Assembly: GCF_963675165.1 (NCBI RefSeq)
Contig: NC_087377.1
Span: forward strand, 9,627,122 to 9,691,121
Direction of reading: 5' to 3'
Length of the DNA stretch: 64,000 nt
DNA from: Halichondria panicea
Taxonomy: Eukaryota; Porifera; Demospongiae; Suberitida; Halichondriidae
Every line of letters starts with the position of its first letter. The first letter of the stretch is position 1. This document shows, in pieces, positions 58,138 through 64,000 of the stretch. A model generated the notes under the pieces. That model worked only from the letters and a program-made list of their open reading frames with translations, was not told the origin of the DNA and did not search any database. Both the position numbers and the translations under genes were made by a program.

Positions 58138-59115
58138 ATGATGGCCACATCTTGTGAAAAAAGGAGATGCTCTGCGTATAGCGAAGATCTAAGATGGAGA
58201 ATAGTTTGGCAGAAAGAAGGCCTAAGCCTTACTAATGACATGATAGCAAGAAATCTAAATATCCACAAATCAACAGTTTCAAGAATATTGTCTCTCTTTC
58301 ATAGTACAAGTATACTGTCTGTAAGAAAGTGTATGCAAAAGAAAAAGCATATCGAAAGCTTACTACTCCAGTGATTTTAATGATTTTGCACCTTGTGCTA
58401 ACCAAGCCTGGAATATATTTGCACGAGATACAAACTGAGGTTTCTAGTACACTGCTAGTAGATGTTGACACATCTACAATATGCAGGTGCCTTCATAAGA
58501 GTGGTTTCACACGACAAAAGTTGAAGATAACAGCTTCCCAACAAGATGCTTTTCGAAGAGAGCAATATTCCTCGGATGTTTCTGTTTACAACAAAGAAAT
58601 GCTGGTTTTTGTTGATGAAACTGATGCTGATCACAGGAACCAAATACGCCGGTATGGGTATAGCATTCGCGGTAGACCACTAAGACATTACAAGCTATTA
58701 AGTAGGGGTGAGTGAGTATCAGCTATTGCTTGTATATCAGTTGCTGGACTACTGGACGTGAAAATTGTTAAGGAAACAAGTGATGGAGACACGTTTTACA
58801 GCTTCGTTCAGAGCAACTTGATTCCACATCTCATGCCCTTCAATGGTGTCAACCCACACTCAGTTGTAGTTATGGACAATTGCACAATTTATCATGTACC
58901 AGAAGTAGTTAAATCTATCACTGACATTGGAGCATTGGTGCACTTTCTACCACCATATTCACCAGACTTCAACCCAATTGAGGAAACATTCGCCAAAATA
59001 AAGTTATCACTTAAAGCATAATTATGATGATACTATGTTACAGATAAATGACACTGAAATACTTCTCTTGATGGCATTTAGTGAAGTAACACAAGAAGAT
59101 TGCAGTGGGTGGATC
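58138..59115 (+). pseudogene. DD34E transposase, frameshifted
   Basis: The N-terminus has a helix-turn-helix of the IS630/Tc1 type (DMIARNLNIHKSTVSRIL). The catalytic core shows FVDETD, then VVVMDNCTIYH, then PPYSPDFNPIEETFAKIK. I count 34 residues between the second D and the E. Breaks: frame change near 58,325, in-frame TGA at about 58,713, frame change near 59,022 before the C-terminal AFSEVTQEDCSGWI. So this copy should not make active transposase unless the breaks are sequencing errors. Confidence 0.85.
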
Positions 59116-59990
59116 TATGGTGAGCCTTTTGTTTCAAAATGGCGATACAAAATACCATGTGTTGGTGTCCCAAAAATCAACTCGATTTGTTTTATCAACT
59201 CGATTTTATCGACTTTATCTGGTAGGGATCGACTCGATGTGTTATATCAACTCGATTTTATCCATTTCATCTGGTAAGGATCGACTCGATGTGTTTTATC
59301 AACTCGATTTCTTCCGATGGAGAGGATCGACTCGATTCCAGGCCGCTAGGGAGAAAAGGCGAGTTTCGAGGGCGGCTTGATATCGAGGCTATAGACTATC
59401 TGTACTCTTGCAACAAAGGCGCTAGGCTCAGACAAGGCACTGAGACTCTTGAGGCCACAGGCAGGCTACAGCAGGTCAGAGTAGCTGACCCCTGCAGAAA
59501 GTCACAGCAGCTTACTTGTGCTGGATCACAGTAAATTAAATCACTAAATGCTTTTCAACTTGACTCTTGAGTTTATGAAACATAGCAAGTAGCTGCTGTG
59601 TGATCTCAGGCTCAGAAGGTCCCCATCTGAGCTACTCTGAGCTGCTGTAGGCGTGCCTGTGGCCTCAAGAGTCTCAGTGCCTTGTCTGAGCCTAGCGCCT
59701 TCGTTGCACGTTAGAGTACAGCGACTACAGCCTACAGCCATATCAGGCCGCCCTCGAAACTCGCCTTTTCCCCAGCGACCTGGAATCGAGTTGATCCTTA
59801 CCAGAAGAGTCGCTAAATCGAGTTGATAAAACACGTCGAGTCGATCCCTACCAGATGAAGTCGATAAAATCGAGTTGATAAAACACATCGAGTCGATTTA
59901 TCCTTCCAGTTTGGGACACCAACACATGGTATTTTGTATCGCCATTTTGAAACAAAAGGCTCACCATATGGATCAACCATTGTGAAATAT
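59105..59990. repeat. Large inverted repeat between the two convergent ORFs
   Basis: Arms of about 400 bp pair from 59,105 inward and 59,985 inward, with a loop of roughly 100 bp near 59,560. Matching pieces: GAGCCTTTTGTTTCAAAATG, CCATGTGTTGGTGTCC, several copies of TCAACTCGATTTTATCGACT-like units, GGCGAGTTTCGAGGGCGGC and ACTGAGACTCTTGAGGCCAC. The left arm begins within the end of the transposase frame. It may be a separate insertion or a native part of the element. Confidence 0.8.
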
Positions 59991-60014
59991 ATCACTAGAC
60001 TATAAGAATAATTA

Positions 60015-60928
60015 TTAATTTAGCTTACGTAGAGACAATACAATACTTTTTTTCTGTTCATTGTACTCCTTTTCATCAAAGATTCCATCTTCATATAATT
60101 GCTTAAGATATCTTAATTGTTCATAATTCTTCATTCGGAGGTCGACACTTTTACCTGGTGAAACTCCTTGTGGGTTAAGGCCAACTGTAGAGTTGCTAGG
60201 GGTTGACTTGTCCAAACTCTTGACAATAGCAACAGCAGCAGCACTTAGGACCTCACTTAAGGGTTCTTTACGTGTCTTCTTAGTAGATGGTGTTAAAAAC
60301 ATGGGCACATCAGGTGGGCTATCATAGTCATCATGGATTCCTGAAGAAATCATTCTTGCCCATAAGCGAAGCTTTGGTGCATCATATTCATTACCATGTT
60401 TTTCACGTAAGTCCTTAAAAACATTATCTCCCTGCAGATACATCATCCTGCTTTCTTTTACCACCAACAGCACTGTCACTCTGTGTCCGACCATCGCACC
60501 ACAATGATATCGTACCCCCCTCACTATGTGGTCGATACATCCTCTGTAAATCATCAAATGATATTAATGAAATCTTTGCTTGTTGACTACCCTCTGTATA
60601 GCCAACATTAAAGTCAGGGGACAATGAAACAAACTCTTCTTTAATTTTCAGCCTCAGCTCACTAACAGAACGAAGCCGTGAAAAAAAGTTGTTTAAATAT
60701 CTTGTATTAACCTCACTTTTTTTCTGTGGATTTATAATTTTCACTTTATAAGTATAGGTAGCTCGATCAGCCGGCAGGAGGCAGCTGTGGACTTACAACG
60801 GCTCCAGGTGATGCATTCAATTGAATAACTGAGCCACGATTTCCAGGCTGCTGTTGAGTGGTATTCCTAATCATAGTTTGAATGAGGTGAATAGCTTGAG
60901 CGTTCACAGAAGTAGAACTTGCCATCAT
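60015..60928 (-). pseudogene. Accessory ORF with SHOCT-like C-terminus (second gene of the DD34E element)
   Basis: Reading from ATG 60,928: a Gln/Asn-rich start, then (after a one-base frame change near 60,776) a folded-looking region YTYKVKIINPQ ... SVSELRLKIKEEF, reminiscent of a ubiquitin/PB1-like fold. A second frame change lies near 60,437. It is followed by KHGNEYDAPKLRLWARMI and DDYDSPPDVPMF, a Ser/Thr/Lys-rich linker, and a C-terminus LRYLKQLYEDGIFDEKEYNE ending SLRKLN. The latter fits the SHOCT pattern (L..L...G..tee.y...K). I do not know a function. It faces the transposase gene and ends about 1 kb inside the right inverted end. Confidence 0.6.
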
Positions 60929-61081
60929 GATCGATCACAGATAAGATAGTCTTTGATCACAGTATACAGTACAAAACATATGTGGATTATTGACCTTTAC
61001 ACTGATAAAAGATGCAGCGCACATGAGGCACCAATTACCGCATGTTGCTGCAGTTGCAAGAACTCTGCAAAGGGGTCTGTA

Positions 61082-63137
61082 CCAGTCGAATGGCCAAGGC
61101 CAAATTTACCTCACGAACCGGAAGTACTTCCTGTTGTCTATCTGGACCTGCGGTTTCAAGCTCAATTTCTGCACTAACTTTAGCTCAGTGTAACTTTTTA
61201 TTCCTTGCACCATAGATGATACAGTACTGACGTGGATGTGAAACGGCCTAGTATCCGGAGGGGTCCACGGGAATTGTCTGAAGCTATCATCGTAACGAGC
61301 AGATTATGCTAGAAACCCTGTAACTGTCATGTTTATATAGCAACCAGAGCGTAGTAAACAGTGTTCCGTGTCTGAAAACTGGTGAAAATGACCGGCACAC
61401 ATTGATACTTGCAGTGGGCTTGTAGGTAAGACTAGTTTCTCTAAGCTCATGGGAGAATATCATATTTTAGCATACATTTTCCTGTAAAAATACTTTGTGT
61501 GAGATTTTTGGCTTGGACAGTAAATATTCAGGTTACCATTCAGTAGTAATACTTGAAGTACACTGTAAACTACGAGGAGAATCTATGTTTGACAACTGTT
61601 ATGAAAGTTTAAGTGCTATAGAAAGGGCTAAAGCATGAGTTAGTTGCACTTTTTGCGTGAGATTATTTCTAAACCTGTTGAGCCTACTTTTTGCATATTT
61701 AGCTGATGAAAACCTTCATGTATTGATGCAGCAGGAGAATCTATTAACTAAGCATACAGTGAAGTTATTGGAAAAATACAGCCTCAAGAAAAATATGTAA
61801 AATCCATGTACATGTTAAACAAAAATTAATACTACGTTCTTATTACAACTACAATTATATGATTTCTATCAATAAGTTCACACGTACATGTACATGTCAT
61901 TAACTTTCCAAATTGCAGTGTTGTCTTTCGCTGAGCTAAGATATCAATTGCCAAATGTTAGCTAATTATACTATCAAGTGAAATTTATCCCAGGACCTAC
62001 TCGAGTGCTATACTTCTCTAGGCAACACCATCGGTGAGGACAGCAACGTCCAACCTCTTTTCAAGTGCCGTGTATCTACACTTGTATAGGAATTTCAAAC
62101 CGGCAAGTTGGAATGTGTCTCTCTCATAGCCACTTCGTAAACGATCAAGAAACAGTTTATCGTGTACTATAAATTAATACTCTGACTATTATAAAATTCT
62201 ATTATCATAATCGTACAGATTATCAACAATTTTCACCCGTTTGCTTATCTCATGCTAGTGTTATGAGTCAGCCACACTTCTTTTGATCTACATGCATGCT
62301 ACCAACATTGAGTGACTTGCTTTTGGATATAATTACATGGGTACAGGGGTAGATCTACTATAAAATAATAATTAAATAGACTTAATAGTTAACATCTTGC
62401 ACTGGACTGTACTTCCTCTACTCATTCTACCTCCTCACAGTCACTACTACTGTCTTAATATTCGCTTAATACACTTGCAGCATCAATATCCTCTCTGTTA
62501 ATGCATAGATTCTCTTTTATCTATATCTGTCTCTGGCCAGTTCTGCCAACTCACTTACACAGCTGCTTGGTATAACCTCGATAATTCCCTAGGCGTTTAT
62601 TTGGAACAAATTGCCTAATTTACGGAAACTAGTAAATTACCTCGGATATCCCCGTTACTATGATAGCTTCAAGCAGAATACTGGAATCCGGAAACGTTTC
62701 ACATCCACGTCAGTACTGTATCATCTATGCTTGCACGTATACAATATATATTTGCATCTTCTTTATTGTTATTGCATCCTCTTAACAACAACATGTATCT
62801 CACAATTTTAACACTGAGTCTTGCTTTACACAAGAGCTTTTTGCAGCCACCAAATCTTGCGGTTTTGACCTACCTGCACATTAGCCGATGTAAAAAACGG
62901 TTCCGCACTCCCCACCAACTCCAAAGTTTGCATATCAATAGTTCAAAGGCTGATGCGAATTATGTCCAAAAATTGGGCTGTTCTATTGACGTATATTCAT
63001 CACTTTACAGCATGTCAAAGTGGGCATAGTTTACACAGCACACATGGTTTACAAGAGTTGACCACTTGTCCAAGTTATGGTAAGCTATGAAAACAATGCA
63101 CACAAAATTGTCAACACAACAAATTTAATACAGAATA
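61082..63137. other. Intergenic, no gene recognised
   Basis: AT-rich with no repeat ends I could pair. A short ORF pair at 62,611-63,029 has no recognisable domain. Confidence 0.5.
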
Positions 63138-64000
63138 ATGAGATCTGCTAGAGATACTGGAAGAGAGTCGCGTCATGTAACTTCAGCAGTACATCCAGGC
63201 CGATCATGCGAAGAATGTGCTCTATGTAAGAAGAAAGACCTATCCAAGTATTCCCATCCCAAATCCTGGAAAGATCCTTCACTGCTGCAGCAACTCCAAG
63301 CCGCTGAGCCTTCTCTCAATGTACAGCCAGAAAGCTGCATCTGCTTGCTTTGTAGGAGGGATGTAAGCGATGTCAATGATATTAGCTTCTCACCTAGATG
63401 GAGAAAGAATACAGGTATCATAAAACTGATCTGTTATATTCCTAATTGTACGAACACTGACATTAAAGCCAAGTCAATCGATGCACAACAATTATCAAAA
63501 TTTTTCCCAGCGGGGCACAATGATGCTACCTTTTCTAACGAAAATGGAACTAACAATGTACCAATTTGCTCATATCACTACATGCAATGGTACAGGCATG
63601 CACACGCAACACATAGTGACTGCAAAACATGTGGAAAACATATTCGTAACTACAGCAGAAGCCGTCCTGTGCCAGAGCCAGTAGTACTCCAACATTTCCT
63701 AAATACTAATACTGAATTCAAAGGCACCTTTCAACCAGATGATCGTGTGTGTTATGCTTGCTATAAGTCTCATCTTATTGCTGTAAAGCACGTTAATAAT
63801 TTAGTTACGAGCACAGATGCAGACCTGACAGATCTACTTTCGGAGATAAAACAGAATCTTCCTAGATTGTCAGATGTTCGTACTTGGGAGAATGTAATAG
63901 ACTACGCTGTTCACATACTAGCTATTACAGTTGGTGAAGGCCTTCTAAAACAGACCGCATTTCTACTACCACAAGTGTATTTGAAATTTAAACTCGAACT
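63138..64000 (+). CDS. Cys/His-rich protein, N-terminal part, open to the window end
   Basis: From ATG 63,138 the frame stays open for 287 codons to the last base, so the stop lies outside. Zinc-binding-like clusters: CEECALCKKK (about residue 24), CICLLCRRD (68), CYIPNC (98), CSYHYMQWYRHAH (139), CKTCGKHI (157) and CYACYKSH (199). Then comes a helical region with few Cys (RTWENVIDYAVHILAITVGE). The early clusters have CxxC spacing of treble-clef or FYVE/PHD-like fingers, but I cannot name the family. It could be a host gene or transposon-borne. The lack of any stop over 860 bp in AT-rich DNA supports coding. Confidence 0.75.
   Translation, partial: MRSARDTGRESRHVTSAVHPGRSCEECALCKKKDLSKYSHPKSWKDPSLLQQLQAAEPSLNVQPESCICLLCRRDVSDVNDISFSPRWRKNTGIIKLICYIPNCTNTDIKAKSIDAQQLSKFFPAGHNDATFSNENGTNNVPICSYHYMQWYRHAHATHSDCKTCGKHIRNYSRSRPVPEPVVLQHFLNTNTEFKGTFQPDDRVCYACYKSHLIAVKHVNNLVTSTDADLTDLLSEIKQNLPRLSDVRTWENVIDYAVHILAITVGEGLLKQTAFLLPQVYLKFKLE

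Larger units (their letters stand above)
57998..61079. mobile_element. Two-gene IS630/Tc1/mariner-type (DD34E) element
   Basis: Inverted ends of about 60 bp, starting CAGACC(CC)TTTGCAGAG and including CTTGCAACTGCAGCAACATG and GGTAATTGGTGCCTCA, occur at 57,998-58,057 and, inverted, 61,022-61,079. Both outer edges are TA (57,996-57,997; 61,080-61,081). The element carries a DD34E transposase (+, 58,138-59,115) and a second ORF (-, 60,015-60,928) facing it, with a large inverted repeat between them. Confidence 0.85.

Overview
The window is eukaryotic, from a metazoan with short GT-AG introns, AT-rich intergenic DNA and very dense small transposons. Spliced receptor genes with Ig/FN3/sushi-type ectodomains and tyrosine-rich tails, a BEL/Pao retrotransposon, and a profusion of MITEs and foldback elements carrying ATAATTAT-like words fit a marine invertebrate. 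A demosponge such as Amphimedon is my best guess (inference; no search was possible).

Left part (1-12,282): one decayed BEL/Pao LTR retrotransposon. Its 5' LTR is split by a hAT-like MITE with a 5-bp target duplication. Its integrase is split by a 5.6-kb foldback element (5,637-11,211) flanked by a perfect 9-bp duplication; the arms of that element are inverted arrays of a 78-bp repeat. A second foldback with a satellite arm follows at 12,395-13,519. From 13.8 to 17 kb there are nested MITEs and a GTCGAC-rich simple array.

Middle (17.8-42.9 kb): three receptor-like loci. A membrane-anchored, tyrosine-rich tail lies at 18.05-18.55 kb (+). A multi-exon receptor lies at about 22.5-26.1 kb (+); it has an Ig-like domain, an FN3-like region, a sushi-like exon, two consecutive TM exons and a duplicated Tyr-containing tail module, but also two apparent frameshifts. 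A well-preserved ten-exon receptor lies at 38.9-42.9 kb (-), with a signal peptide, about five extracellular exons, one TM and a tail carrying two YA[I/V]VDK modules. Between them lie MITEs, two long inverted-repeat elements and intergenic DNA.

Right part: a head-to-head pair of spliced genes shares a short intergenic promoter. One is a seven-exon ParB-like protein (43.5-46.4 kb, -), the other a DUF7869-like RNase-H-fold protein (46.5-49.3 kb, +). A decayed, transposon-riddled locus follows at 51.6-55.0 kb with FN3 and YWTD-propeller-like exons (ROS1-like organisation). At 58.0-61.1 kb sits a complete TA-flanked DD34E (IS630/Tc1/mariner-type) element that is unusual in carrying a second, convergent ORF with a SHOCT-like C-terminus. 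The window ends inside a Cys/His-rich ORF (63,138 onward) that stays open to the last base.

Most of the sequence is transposon-derived. The host functions suggested are cell-surface recognition with phosphotyrosine signalling (three loci) and two unexplained divergent genes. Exon boundaries were worked out by hand from splice-site phase, so they are predictions.
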